From contig NC_088113.1 in the NCBI RefSeq assembly GCF_036370855.1, positions 18,558,501-18,622,500 on the forward strand: a stretch of 64,000 nucleotides of DNA, written 5' to 3'. The number at the start of each line of letters is the position of its first letter. Position 1 is the stretch's first letter. Below are positions 46,278 through 59,500 of the stretch, piece by piece. Origin of the DNA: Dromaius novaehollandiae. Lineage: Eukaryota; Chordata; Aves; Casuariiformes; Dromaiidae. A model generated the notes under the pieces. It ran no database searches. It was not told where the DNA came from and saw only the letters and a list, made by a program, of their open reading frames with translations. The position numbers were made by a program, and so were the translations under genes.

Positions 46278-48246
46278 AGAGTGTAATTGCCCCTCTCCTC
46301 CTGTAAGAAAATAGGTTTGAGCTTAGCCTGTCATGAAGAGATACCTTTAGACTATATATATTATGACCTGTATCAACCCCTATGTATAGATATTGTTCCC
46401 CATGATGCAAAGTGTGGAGTAACTTGTTCCCTTTGTCCCCAGCAGAAGTTGCCTGGTAGCACTTGTCAAGAGTTGCTGAGAGCATGAGTTGTCTGCCAGT
46501 TTTTAAAAGCAAAACCTTCAGACTTTGCTTAAACCTGTCTGTAGCTCTTCTTTCCCAGGGTTTTCCAGGCCTTTGATAGTCTTCCACACACATGTATGTC
46601 CGCTGCTGGTTCAAAGGCCTTTCTCAATTGCCAAAATGTTGTTTATATTTGCATCTTTTCAGACTTTGCTGTTAATTTCGAGTGGCTTTGGTTATCTTTT
46701 CTGCAGGCCCATTGAATGAAGTTGGATGTGTCAAATTTAAACAACTTCCTGGTTATGGCAGATCTTTTACCATTAATGATCAGGATGTCAGACAGCAAGG
46801 GCATGTTTTACTGCAGTGTGTCTGGAAATCACTGGGGCTTTGTTGTGGAGCTGTTAATTGAGACCGTTTAATTGGCGGGGGTAGACTTGTCTGGTTCATT
46901 TATTCACAGTCCTAGAGAATTTAATCTGAGACCTTGCCAGCTATTTGCCTGTCTTAATGTTACTGACCTCCCCCATTAGCCATTCTGCCTGACCTATACG
47001 GTATTCAGCCAAGTCTGAAGGAGCATTAAACAATTTCGCACTTTTGCTCCTGGAGATTTACAACGGGGGATCTGTTTCATGAAGTAAAGGAAACCATTTC
47101 TAGCAGCCAGAAAGGCTGGACTAGATGTTTGCTCAGATTGTGTGTTTTAGTCTTGGGGTTTTTAGGTGCTGTTCACTTTGTGTAGGAGAGGGCTGGTGGC
47201 TTGCCCCCTTGCCAGAGAGCTGATGCAGTAGCCCATGCAATGTTAATGTTTCTCCTCTCTCTGCTGCAGCTCTTAAGAAGCTTCGTCTCTCCAGGAATTT
47301 GATCTGTGATTTGCCTTCCCAGTCTGTAGGCCCTGATCGAGCATGCTGCAGATATATGTGGAGGAATAAAGAGTTCGTAGTCGCACGCAGGCTGGAAAAA
47401 GGCTTAAATATTTTTAAAAACATTTCTTTTTCTTTTATGGAAAAATGGTGTTAATAGCTACTAAGAACACAGTTAACTACAGATATAAATACTTGAACAT
47501 GTTGACTGAAAAATCTTTCATAAAAGATTCATAAGAAATTGTTAATGATAGTTTTTTGTACAGATTTACAGGTTTTCTTATTTAATGAAGTTTCCATTGT
47601 GAATATGTGCTCAGTTGGGGCATAGATCATGAATCTTGTATGGTGATGTGCACCTTGTTTGTTCCTTTTAATGAAACTTCGGTGAGAGCCTTAGTCTGGA
47701 GTGTGCAGGCTGTTCCCTGTCATGATCAGGTTTAGAATTTTGGCTGTAGACGTTTGTAGTGGGTTCACAGGATGCGTTTTCCGTCACTTGGAGCTGTATG
47801 ATGGAGTCTATTATATTAATGTCGCCTATTAAAGCATGATTTCAATGCATACTAGTTTCCACTTATGTTTTTTCATCATTGAAGGCAGGACATGACCATG
47901 TATTGGTCCCACCGCTGCACCCTCTAGCTTTCTGCTGTTGCTTGGGCACCTCCAAAGAGCCGGTGCTTGGGGCCGTCCAGCATTCCCAGGCACAGCTGGT
48001 AAAGCAGAGGTCAGGCTGGACTCACCTTGAGGTAAACCTGCTGCTTGTACCATCTGGAGATGACGAACAAGCTCCCACCCTTGCTGTAGCACACAGCCAG
48101 TAAATGTACGTGGGGAAAAAATGCTCCCCCCCCCGCTTTGCTTAATGATGTACTCTTGAATGTTTTAATATGACCCTGTCTTGGCTCTGTGCTGCCACTC
48201 TCCTAAATGTGCGTTGTGGAAAGCTGTGTGATGCCTGGCCTGGCAC

Positions 48247-49053
48247 ATGAGAACTTCCCTTTTGAACCTGGCCAAACAGGACTTCTCAGGACCAGCGGGC
48301 AGGAGGGCTTCTCTGGCTGGTGTGCTTATGCAGGAAGATTTAGCTACAGTGGGTCTATTCTTTCAGGATGCAAGCGCAACAGCTGCCTTTGTGGTACTCA
48401 TTTCCGTAAGTCAGTGTGTCCCTTCAGCTGTGCTCCATGTGCCTGGGAATCTGGAGAGAGGAGGACTGTCCATATTCTGCTTCCGTGGAGCAATGGGGTG
48501 GCTTGGAGATGACACCCTCCCCTATGGCTTTTCCCTCTTCAGCCGTGTACAGGCTCCGCTCATAGCAGCCCTCCAAGCCCTGGCTTACTATGAGCGATGT
48601 GCAGCGATTAAAGCTGCTGGAGCACGCATCTGTGTGTGTGCTCATCACTTTGTCTGTTATGTCATCACTTCAGTAAACTCTTCAAGCTGGAAGTATCATC
48701 CCTCCCTCATCTTGCTCAATAAATGCATGTTGCTACTGTGTTGGCAGGCTGCAGTTCCTGGCTGGCTCCCCCAGCAAGTTGAGGCTTTGCAGATATTAAA
48801 GCAGTTTATTGTGATTTTTCTGAGGTGGGAGAATAAGCACAGATTCCCTGTTCTGCTCCTCCCATCATTAGTGCCACAGGATCGTGCACTCTCTGAAAGG
48901 CGCAGGAGTTCATCCTCGAGGACGGCTTCAGCGGTACCATGGGAAACCAACCATCCCTTCAGCACCAGAGCCGAGGAAGTTGGCTTTGCTTTGCTTTTTC
49001 TCTTGCCATCAGTTGATCTTGGTGTCGAAGACGGAGGTACAAGCTCTGTGTGA
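48247..49053 (+). other. Unrecognised 268-codon open reading frame
   Basis: An ATG-initiated frame of 268 codons ends with TGA at 49051-49053, and a canonical AATAAA follows 54 bases later at 49107-49112. Composition is close to even, so the frame is longer than expected by chance, although one such frame among six over 64 kb is not impossible. The predicted protein is hydrophobic (rich in Leu, Ala, Val and Ser), has no domain I recognise and has no human counterpart at this position. A second AATAAA lies inside it at 48718. It could be a lineage-specific gene, part of a long OGFR 3'UTR, or chance. I do not claim it as a gene. Confidence 0.25.
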
Positions 49054-49106
49054 AGCAATTCCTGCGACTTCACCGCTCTCCCTCCTCTGCGGGGTTTGTG
49101 GTGCCT

Positions 49107-49112
49107 AATAAA
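49107..49112 (+). terminator. Candidate poly(A) signal in the OGFR-COL9A3 gap
   Basis: A canonical AATAAA lies 54 bases after the end of the 268-codon frame. If OGFR transcripts extend this far it could also be a distal OGFR site. Confidence 0.35.
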
Positions 49113-50266
49113 GCATTCGATTTACTTTGAAGCCATTTGAACATGTGGACACACACTCTCTTTCTGCCCCTGGCTGGCGGTCTCACAAAACTATGTAGAA
49201 ACTTGGTATCTCTGAGACCTCCAGCCCTCTGTCAGAGTTGGTGGAATATTGGCTGCCGGGGAACTGGGCAGGCCACACTGTTTGCTCGCGTAAATCTGCT
49301 TGCTTAAGGATGCCAAGCTGTATTCACTTGTATTCAAGTATTTCACTTTCAAAGCTTTACTTTTCCATTTCTGCCCTTCTCTCTAACTGAATCCTTGGTC
49401 TGTGCGTTCTCCTGCGTCTGCCTTTGAGCAAGCCAGTTGTCAAAGTGAGATTCCCTCCTGTGTTGGAGAAAACTTCCTGCTGCTTGAAAGCTTTTATTTA
49501 AAAAAAAGTATGTTTCTTTATCAAAATGAGCTGCGTGATTTCAGTCCTGATGAATCTTTCCACTCTGCCTCTCCGCTTCCAAGCTCTGCTTTCAATGAAA
49601 GTGTCTTTAATTGATAAAGGGAAGCGTGAAGCTATTTATGGGAGGTGATCCTTCATTAATGTATTGCTATTTGGCATTGCCTCGCTGAGAACTGTGTCGT
49701 CATGTTCTTTTCTTGCAAATATTTCAAAGGTAGATCTTCCTTAGCTTTTTGTGGCTCTGGAGTGTTTCTTCTGCTTCCTCCTTCTTATATTTGTTTGTGC
49801 TTACCTTCTTCTCTGGACAGGATTCATCACTTCTTCAAGAAATCAGTCTAGTATTCTGTGAATATTCCTGAAAACATACAGGAAAAAATACAGATGTGAA
49901 GAAACGTCCGGAGGTAATAAACCATCTCACAAAGCAAAGCAGCGAGCACATTTCTCCGTAGTGCATGTGGCGTTCTTTACAGGTCTATTAATTTCTCTAG
50001 TGAAATCAGATCCTTCGGCGCTGAATAACTCCATTTGCATTGCCTTTTATCTGTCCAGTACTAAGGTGATGGCGGGCTTTGAGAAATGGCCCAAGCGAGA
50101 CCTAAGGAACATCTTTATCTCCAGTTGGAGCAGCTAAATTTTGCTCCTGCGATGTGTCCGCCAGCCTCTGATAGCTTAGCGAAGGCAAGTCCGGCCCTTC
50201 CTTAGGCTCCCTCCCTGCTTGCTCGAGGCTGGGGCTGTCCAGCGGGGCATGAATGAGAGCCTCTCT
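49113..50266. other. Intergenic sequence upstream of COL9A3
   Basis: About 1.15 kb of mixed composition in which I see no gene, RNA gene or mobile element. Distal COL9A3 control elements could lie here, but none is recognisable by motif alone. Confidence 0.7.
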
Positions 50267-50541
50267 TCATGACTGCCCGCTGTTCTGCGGCGGGCCCCCT
50301 CCTTCTCCCACCTCCTCCCCGTGAAACCTGCTCTCTCCCTCTCTCCTCCGAGCTCGGCCCCTCTTGCCTGCCTGTGCTCCTGAGCTCTGCCCCTCCAGCT
50401 GGAGACTCAGGTTTATCTGGAGGCCAGGAGTCTCATTTGTAAGCTGAGATCTCGGAGGAGAAGGAGGGATCTGCTGGACCCTGGAGGAGAGAAAGGGTTT
50501 AGCTGCCCAGGAGAGCTGAGGAGAGGCACAGCCTGGGCACC
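50267..50541 (+). promoter_or_regulatory. COL9A3: COL9A3 promoter / 5'UTR region
   Basis: GC-rich sequence, with pyrimidine tracts such as CCTCCTTCTCCCACCTCCTC on the + strand at 50298-50320, runs into a purine-rich leader before the start codon. There is no clear TATA box at a suitable distance and no true CpG island, as expected for a cartilage-restricted collagen gene. The start site cannot be placed exactly. Confidence 0.55.
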
Positions 50542-53500
50542 ATGGCTGGATTCTCCGCTCTTGGGCTTCTCTTCCTTTGTCAGCTATTAGCCGTGTCATC
50601 GGCTCAGGTAAGGATTTTTATTTATGCCTTGTGCTCAAAAAACAGCTCTGTAAGGGAAAACTACATTACAATCTGTGTGTGTTATGCCTGCAGGATGCAT
50701 ATGGCAATAAGTAGGTTATTAAAGTCTATTTAAAATGTGCACGTTGCTTGTGCTGTTACATACAGAGGAGTGCCTAGCAAGCGGGTTTGTTTCATACCCG
50801 CATAGATAGGCTTTTAGATCATATCTGGCTGTGTAGAAACAGCCACTTTAAACTTTCTCTAAAAGTATCGCCTTCCCATTCAGGACTGCAGCTATGAGAG
50901 AAAAGCCTTGGGAAAGGGAGATCTGTTGGCTCAAGAGAAACAGTTTTCTTTTTCAATGAAGTAACGAGTTGCCAGTGAGAGTAGGATCTCCTCTGATCTG
51001 GTTCATCTGAATCAGATAATTTCTTAATCCCTCCCTCAATCAGCCAATTTTTAAATTTTATGCTTATGAAATAGCATATTTAATTTTTGTTCATTTAAAG
51101 CATGTGAAGCTATATTTAACTTCCCTACATGGCATTAATATGTTGCCTGGGGAAGTAACTCCTGAGATTTTTCATTGTGTTAGTGAGGAATTTTTGCAGT
51201 CTGGCTTGGGAATTCAGAGCTGCCCTCATCTGCTGCGAGCAGAGCTGCTTCCACAATGAAACCTTTGTTCGCTGAAGCTACGGCAAGTTACTCTCTGGAG
51301 CCCTCTCCATAGAGAAGTCATTTATTGGACTTTTCTTTCCTTCCCCCCACCTCAGACTTCCTCCAAAATCCCAGATTTTCTTTTAGCATCCTGCTCGGGG
51401 AGAAGAGGCTTTCCCTTTCTCCTTCGCTGAGCTTTTCTTCACCTTATATCTTTCTGTCTTCAGCTGTGTCCGTCTGGCTCTTCCATCACCCCGTCAGACA
51501 GGCATGGTGAATGCCATTTTTAACACCAAGCACTCTGCACCTATTTTCCCTGAGCTTTGCATCTCCTCCTCTGCCAAAATGAAGTGTGCCTATAGGTGCT
51601 GAGAACCAAATCATATACAGCCAAATCCATTTGCTTCCCAGCAACCAGGTCTGGTTCACAGCATAAGCCTTCTGTTGAACGGACTGGGAGCCCTGAGGTT
51701 ATGCTCGGATTCAAAAGGGTTTTCCAAAGAGCCTTGCTTGAGGCCTGAGCTCCTCTAAGTCTGTCCGGGATAGAGGGTGGTCTGAGGGATGGAGCTTTAG
51801 TGCAGATCTAGGCTTAGTGCTGTAGGACTCCCTCGGTTGTTGCTTTAGCCTATGTATTTCTTCTGATGCAAAAATAAACCCTTCTGTCTCTCTCTCTTCC
51901 TAATCCTTTCAGAGAGTAGGACCACAAGGCCCTCCCGGACCCCGAGGACCCCCTGGACCATCTGGCAAGGACGGCATAGATGTGAGTGCCATACGGCAGA
52001 GGGCAGGCTCAGCCGAGGGAGGGCGAGGGGTGGAGCAGAGGCGCAGCAAACTGCCTCTGGCTTAGAAGAAGCCCTTCTTGTTCCCCAGACCTCCAGCCTT
52101 TGGGCCATCCTTCAGAGACGGATGGACCTGGAGAACCCGCCCACCTGCAGGAGCTAATGGAAGTGAAGAAACCTTTTCTGCAAGAGGTGCTGAGGAGCCT
52201 CAGTTTTTAGCACTTTGCAGGATCACCCCCTGTTTCAAGACGGTGTTCAAGCTAGTTTATGCACAGGGGTTTATGACCCTACCTGTAAAGTTGCATATTT
52301 CTTTTTTAGTGTCTAGGGAGGAGGAGGAATGAAATATGGAGGGTCGAGTCCATGGGAAAAGTGTAGGCCAGCATTACTGCGTGTTCTGTAGTTCTGAGAG
52401 GTTTGTTTGACACTTCAGAGGATCCAGGTTTCTGGAGAAGCCCTGAGAAACTGAATTTAATATGCAGCCCTATGTTCTGCTTTTACTTATATTGGTTTTT
52501 ATTTCAACAACCTCAGTGTGGTTATCCCTAATTTACATCAGTATGAGAGAGGTCAGATGGTCCACGTGTTTCTAGACATGCCAGTATCTTCAGTGGCCAC
52601 GAGGCAAATGAAATATTCGGGCAACCTTTATTTCAGTGGGCAGAAGATTACTTACCAGAGGACTTAGTGGAGGAGGCAAACTTATCCTATTACTTTGGAC
52701 TGATGTTTCTGTAGGAATGAAAAGTTTTCCTTCAGTGCATCTGTTGGATAAAGATTGTATTGTGTTCTGTAGTCAGTAGTGGCTAAAAAGAGCATCAGAT
52801 GAACTTCAGCAAGATGATATTGAACATGACAGGCCAGGTTTTGTTTTCGTTATTCAGTTTGAGTAGTGCTTGTCTCTATAGGCTACTTATAGAATTTTTT
52901 TTTAAACACATTTAATGTAACTATTTTGGAATTGGGCCTTTAAGCAGCCTTGAGAAATTCTATTCATTCCATGCAGGCAATTTTCTTTTGGATGAGAAGG
53001 TAAAAAAGATATATTGGTTCCCTGGTAAATGGTGAACAAGGAGCTTTTGTGTCTACAGTAGTGCGCTTTCATAGTGGCTCTGTAAGCAAGGCTGATCTGA
53101 AGAGAAAACATTGATTTGCAGCTATTCCCTCTAAAGTGTTCCTTAGACTAAAGGAGACAGTTTACTGCAAATTGCACTCTGGTTTTGTAACATGAAAAGT
53201 TCAGAGCTGGTACATTGGCAGTTTCTCTCCACTATTTTTCACGATAAAAGACTTAAGGGGGGACGTACGGGAAGAGGGCAGAGGATACTCTTTCAGGTTA
53301 GTCACAGTGAACGTGGGGAACTCACTGCAGCAGGACATCTGTGTGGTCAGCAGACTTCAGCAAAGAGTGGCTATTTGTGCAGATAGGGAGAAAAAGAAGG
53401 GTTTGGGAGGGATAAAGCCTTCAGGTTGTACAGCTTTCAGGGAACCAGAAAGGAACAAATCCATGCAATTGTGGTTTTTTTTTTTTTTAATTCCTACTTT

Positions 53501-56500
53501 CTACAGGATGTTTTACCCTTTTTTCTGGAACTGCATCACTTCTGATTGCTCTTGGAAACAGGAACTCAGGGCAATGTTGGTCACATCAGCCTAGGCTGTT
53601 TTGTCCACTGCTGAAAGATTCAGAATGTTCGTTGCAGTGCAAGACCAGACAACAACATCTAATTAATATGAAGAAGTTGGTCCTAATTAATCAAGTAAAA
53701 GTATTTAACATGCTAAATCTTGCAGTCGTAGTTTGAGGCTTGGTGTGTTGACTAAGCAGGAATAGTCTCTCTTGTTGAACAGGCTGAATCTACATCTCTC
53801 TTATGGATATAGATTGAGCCAGGTGTCCTGTTAATGTGAGATGGTCTCAGCTGTTCAGGGACAGACTCCAAGACTGTTTCTGGTATTCAGTAGGATCTTT
53901 AGGTCTTTAAGGAACTGCATAGGATAAGAGATCCAGAGCTGAGCTTTCTGTGGCAAGTGCTGAGCACATTGATGCAACCTTCTTGTTTAAGGGCTACCAT
54001 TTTTCTAGGAGTACCCTCTGAAAAGTTCATGACATATAAAATCCGGCACTGCTCTGCATTTTCATAGCACTGAGTGGGGAGGAACTTATGGAGCCAGAGT
54101 GATGGTTTGAATTCTACCACTGCAAAGAATGGATAAATGAAAACATTATCTTATTCTTTAACAAGGAGACTTTTTAAGCATAACCAGAATTTTTCTGGAC
54201 AGTATCTCTGCAAGTCTCTTGAGTTCTGAAAGACACTCCAGACGTATCTTCACAGATGGCTTGGATGAATGCTGTGTAGCCAGAATCACTGAATGTTTTT
54301 TTAGTTAAATGAGGGCAGCCAAGGTGTTCAACGGTCCCCTACTCTTGGCCTTGAGGCAGTGAGCAGTGCATAACATACAGCTGAATTATTCAGGACATCT
54401 CTAAACAAACCTTGGATGAACCCCATAAGCACGATTTCTAGAAGCTGCTGCTTTGATTCCTGCCTTTCGTTGGGAACTGCATCATTCAGTCTCTCTGACA
54501 TCTCTTGTAATTACAGCCTTTAATACACTTCACATCCCATACTCAGTAACAAGCAAAATATCTCCTTCCCAAGAATAGAAACAGCATGTTGTGATCGAAA
54601 GAATTAGCGACAAGTTCCTGTGAATTATTTCTGGGGATGTAATTCCCCAAATTGCTAATAAGCCATTGTCACTTCTCAAAAATCACGCTTTTCCACTCCC
54701 CTGCCCCCTGGTTTGACTTTAATGCAGACCTGCTAAGAAAGAGTAAACTTCCTTCCTTCTCCTGTAACACTCAGGAGAGCACTTCCTTTTGCTGACAGCA
54801 GCTGCCTCTAATTCCCAGTGATCTGGCATTAGGGATATAAACACTGATTAGACGTTTGATTCAGCTGACTGAAATCCTAGTGCTCCTGCCGAGTTCCCCA
54901 GGGGTCTGTAACAGCAGGATGGAGGTTTAAGATGGTCTTGAACAGCCTTCGCTAATGCTGTGGCCTTGCTGTAGGTATGTATTGCCATCACGCAAGCCCG
55001 AAAAAATGCAGGGGCTGGTAGTGTAGAGTAATGAAGGGAAGGGGGTAAACCACCTATTTTGCCTTTTCTAGCCGCTTTTCCAAACCATCCCTTCCAAATG
55101 AACTGCCCCTTTCATTTTCCTGCCAAGGGACCTTCCCCACCTATGATAATGATAACTATTTATGGAACATCTGTGGGCAAGGGACAGCAAAGGAATTGCT
55201 TCATGAAGGCAGCGCACAAAGATCCCTCTATTTAATGACCCTCTGGTCTGTGCCTTCGCTCAGGCGCTGTGCGGTATGTAAATCTGTGCCTGCGCAAATC
55301 AAGGCAACCAGTCTTGCGAGAGATTTGCCCACGGACTTCACAGTTGCCGACACATTAAATATAGAAACGTGCTATAAATTCCACCGATTTGCTTCCTGCC
55401 TTATAACTCCTAATCGTCAGGCCCACAGTGCGGATAGTGTTACTTCTAGCCTTGCTCGGTTAAAAACTATCCTGTTTCCATATAGGTTTTCTTCTTCCAG
55501 GGTATCAGCGTGCCCTCCATTCGCAGTATGTGAGCCTCTTGCAGTATGTGAGCCTCTCGCAGTATTTAGTGCTCATATTCTAAAGCCAGAAGGGAGGGCC
55601 CCATCCAGAGATCTGGGACACGGAGAAGCAAAGTGATTTGCCTTGGGATAAGATAGGGAACCGAGCCAAGGTCTTTGGCTTTGCAGCCAAGCTCCTTTCC
55701 TTTTTTACACAGATGGTTACCTCTTTCAGGAACTAACAATAAAACAGAAATATCTTGTTGTCCAGGGGCCACGCAAGCTCCTGAACAAGAGCTGCTGAGC
55801 TGGAAGGAGTGATTCAAAGGCTCTTTAAATTTTGTTTCACAAATACCTTTAATGCTGTTCTTACAAGTGACTTTCCATTAGGATGGGGAAAAAATGACCA
55901 CTGATTCTGTGGTGTAATATGGTAGGTGGGCTTTGGAAGCCTTTATAAAATCCAGATTGTGTGACTGGATTAGGTAGAAATCATCTGGGGGGGGTTGTGC
56001 ATTTGCTTTTGCTTTCAAAGTTTAATGGTATGAAGAAAGTGTCTGGAGACAGTTTATTAGCTCTTCATTTGCTGATAGTCTCCAGCTCCTGGGAGTATCA
56101 CAAATTCATAATATGTCCTAGAGCGCTGGATCTTATTGCATCTCTCTCTCTTTCATCAGGAAGATGTGTGAAACCTTGAGTAGTAAATCAGCTTTCTGTC
56201 TGCCCCACCTGCAGGCAAGCCCAAGTGAAAATAAATTCCAAAGTAATTCTGGGATAAATTGCACATGTTGGATGCCATTCAGAATTGACTGATTCTCTTT
56301 GGGAGGCTGAGGAATTATATGTGGGTTTCACTGGGTCTACTATTGTAAATGTAGAAAAGGCTGTCCGGGTTTTTCCTGCTTTAGGGTTAGCAGGATCCAG
56401 AGCATAGCAGCTTGATGAGGTGCTAAGTGTGGTAAATCTGAGAGTGGGCATGAAGGGAGACCTGAGCTCTAACACAGCTGGGTATGCAACTGTTGCAAAA

Positions 56501-59500
56501 AGACAAGAGCAGGGAGAGGTTTGGCACTAACATCGGTGTCTTTTCTCTTTCATTTAGGGAGAGCCAGGCCCTCCTGGTTTGCCTGGTCCACCAGTAAGTA
56601 TTTCTGATCAATACCAACTTGTTTGCTCTTGCGAAGGAAACAGTACACAAGCACTAGCCTTATACCAGGCTCACTTGCGTCTTGATCTGCAGTGGGATTC
56701 CCGCAAGGGGCTCGTGTACCCGGGTGAAGATACTCGGTACTGACCCTGGGGACAAACGCATGCTCCTGCTTTGATGCTAGAGGAGGCCATGTCTGAAACA
56801 AAGCTCACCCGTCACCAGCATAACAAAAACTGGCACCAAGCCGCTTTGGTCATTTTTGGCATCAGACAGAGTATGCCTCAGCTGCCTAGTCTGCCAGAGG
56901 GTGCTGAAAATTGTCCCTGGTGGCATGGCTCTTTGCTTTGGGCCGCACTGTGCTGCATATACCCGGCTCATGACAATTTTCATCTCTCTGGAAGAATTGT
57001 TCCCTGTTGGATGCTTAAAGATTAATACATCAATAAATGAACTTCCATCTTCTAGCCTGTATCATCAGGTGCCATGTTTCTGTGGTTATAACATTAAAAA
57101 TACTTTCCTGTTTATCTGGTTTAGGGGCCAAAAGGTGCCCCAGGGAAGCCTGGAGCAGCTGGTGAAGCCGGATTACCTGGCCTTCCTGGAGTGGACGTGA
57201 GTATTTTGCCATCTTCTCTTAGACTTTAAGTATTTTGCATAGGCACGGGTGTTTTCCCAAGCATCTCATCAACTTTCATTGTGTCTACTGGAAAAGCAAA
57301 GTGGGTATTGGATCTACATATGTCTTGTGTGATAGAGAAATTTTAAGAGATGAAAGTGCAGTTAGCACGTTGGAAAGATCTCTGTTTTTTGAAATGCCTG
57401 GATTTATTCATTCTGAAATCAAAACCTTTGCGTCACAGGTCAGTTATAGGATTTGTTCCAGGTGATCTGTTTGGATCACATAATAGAGTATTTTGCATTT
57501 TTATGGCAACAGTGAGGAGAATGTATGTTAGCTGTCTTCATCGTTTTAGCAGGAGAACATTGTGTGCTTACTATGCTAACCATGAAGCAGACCTGCCCCT
57601 TAAGCAACTTTTGTCTAACTTAAGAAGCAAAGATGTGAGAAATAACCAAGTAAACTGAAAGAATTCAGGTTTACTTCAAGTTCTACTATAAATACATCCA
57701 GCCTCCTAATCTGAGTTCAGGATAAATGTCTTAAATCATGGGGTACAGGTATGGAGCAGCATCGTTCAGGAAGCTGCAGTCCCTAGAACCAGATTGCTTA
57801 AGGCTTCCTCTCAAATAACGTCTAGTTAACTGACATCCTTCTCCACAGCTCTTGACCAGATCTTCACATTATAGCGCTATCAATGAGAACGTGGAAGTGA
57901 GAGTTGCCAGAAGTAGACTGTCTGCTGCTGTTCTCTTTGCCAAATGAAATTTGGAAGGTAGAAACTAGAACTACTGAGTAAATTTTCCTAGTGGAGAAGG
58001 TTTTACAGGATCTGACTCCACAAGGCTATGTTCCCAAAGTAAACCCAAGTCTTTAGAAGCTGAAATTTCACAAGTTTCAGAAACATATAGCTATTTTTTT
58101 TTCTTAACATTTGTTAATAAGCTCCAAGTCACAGGTAAAGCAAGCAATATAAAAACAGTTTTCAGATGCATAACTGGTAGGATGGCACTCTTAGAATAAA
58201 ACATTGTAAATCCTTAGAAGTGCACTGGAAAGCTCTGCAGAAATATGGGCATCTTTTGGTATTTCTGGAGCAAATCTATTGAGCATCCTCCTGGAAATCC
58301 AGCCTCATATATTAGCTGAGGCTTGCAGGTCACTGGCCTGGGTTTTTCCCTGCAGATCTGGACAGATAACTGTGTACAGTCAGGTTTTCACAGCTTACCA
58401 ACCTGCTGCCATGGTAACTGAGTGCGTGTAAGTTTTTAGCTAGCACATTTTCTTTAACAACAGTCCAGGAGGAAGCATTCAGCCAGCTTCCACAGCTAAG
58501 CTGAGAGACAGCAACTCAATAAACTGCAGTAATATGACTACTTTGTGGTTGTTCATCCACACCTAAAATGCATAGGGAGCAGCAGAGATTGATTTGCTTC
58601 TGGTCCTTCCTATGAAACTGAATACAGAGCGAAAGAACGTGGCTAGGCTCTCCTGAGAGTTGGGCATCCAGGTGATTCGTGATTGTGTCAGTGACTGGGA
58701 TTCTCTACAGCTCTTATTACTGTGTTTCTTTTCCATCTTCACACTTTCCTTTCATTTTCACAGGGTTTAACAGGAACTGATGGCCCACCTGGCCCAAATG
58801 GGCCTCCGGGAGATCGCGTGAGTACCACATTAGACTCATTTAAATGAACATTGTCATCACTTGTAGTGACTTCTGGTTTCTTTGTGAATTGGTGATATTG
58901 GGGGGTTGATGACGATGGCTTATTTATCTGTAAACCATTGCAGAATATTAGGACCCTTGAAATGAAGCTCCAGATGACTTTCCTCTAAGCAGGGCATGAG
59001 ATCCATCTGTCTTTTGTAGGGTTTTGAATGCGCGTGGATGGCCTCAGTGGTGAGAATACCAGTGCAGAACAGATCTTGTGATATTCTGAGTGTCTGAAAA
59101 GTTCCTTGAAGCATTCAAGGAAACAGCATGAAACATAGACTAATTAAGAAGTTTATCAAAGTGAAGCTATTTTGGCTTTTATTTGAAGTCTGAGTACACA
59201 ACCCTGTTACATTTATAATTCCTGCTGCTGTGTATTAACTGTTTAAACTTTTGCCTTTCATTAATTCTGGGGCTGTCCATATGGTTGACTTTATCAGTTG
59301 TTTTAGTGTAGACTTTCCCACCCAGCATTGCAAAAAAAAAAAAAAAAAAGGATTTTTTTGCCTCCTGCATACTGCAGCTCTGCCAAAGGCCAACACAGGG
59401 ATAGAGAAGCAACTGCCTGAGATTTTACAAATGCCCTTCAGATCCTCTGTGATGGGTCCAGAAAGGCACTTAAACCTCTATTATGGCATTAAGAACAAGA

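Larger units (their letters stand above)
45675..48206 (+). other. OGFR: OGFR 3'UTR and downstream region
   Basis: No gene is recognisable here. Candidate poly(A) signals on the + strand are AATAAA at 45772-45777 (only 98 bases after the stop) and 47365-47370, with ATTAAA variants at 46064 and 47828. The OGFR 3'UTR could therefore be about 0.1, 0.4, 1.7 or 2.2 kb. A small inverted repeat lies at 46255-46277. Confidence 0.6.
50608..58763 (+). other. COL9A3: COL9A3 introns 1-4
   Basis: The introns are 1,305, 4,576, 531 and 1,567 bases (50608-51912, 51982-56557, 56594-57124, 57197-58763); the exons between them are coding. Intron 2 contains an 18-bp minisatellite near 55522 and an ancient SINE-like fragment near 55612-55700. 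I see no other gene. Intron 1 is a plausible place for a chondrocyte enhancer, but no paired SOX9 site was identified with confidence. Confidence 0.8.

Noticed and set aside
59332-59349. Poly(A) run as the tail of a processed pseudogene
   Set aside because: No recognisable gene copy precedes it and no flanking target-site duplication was found.
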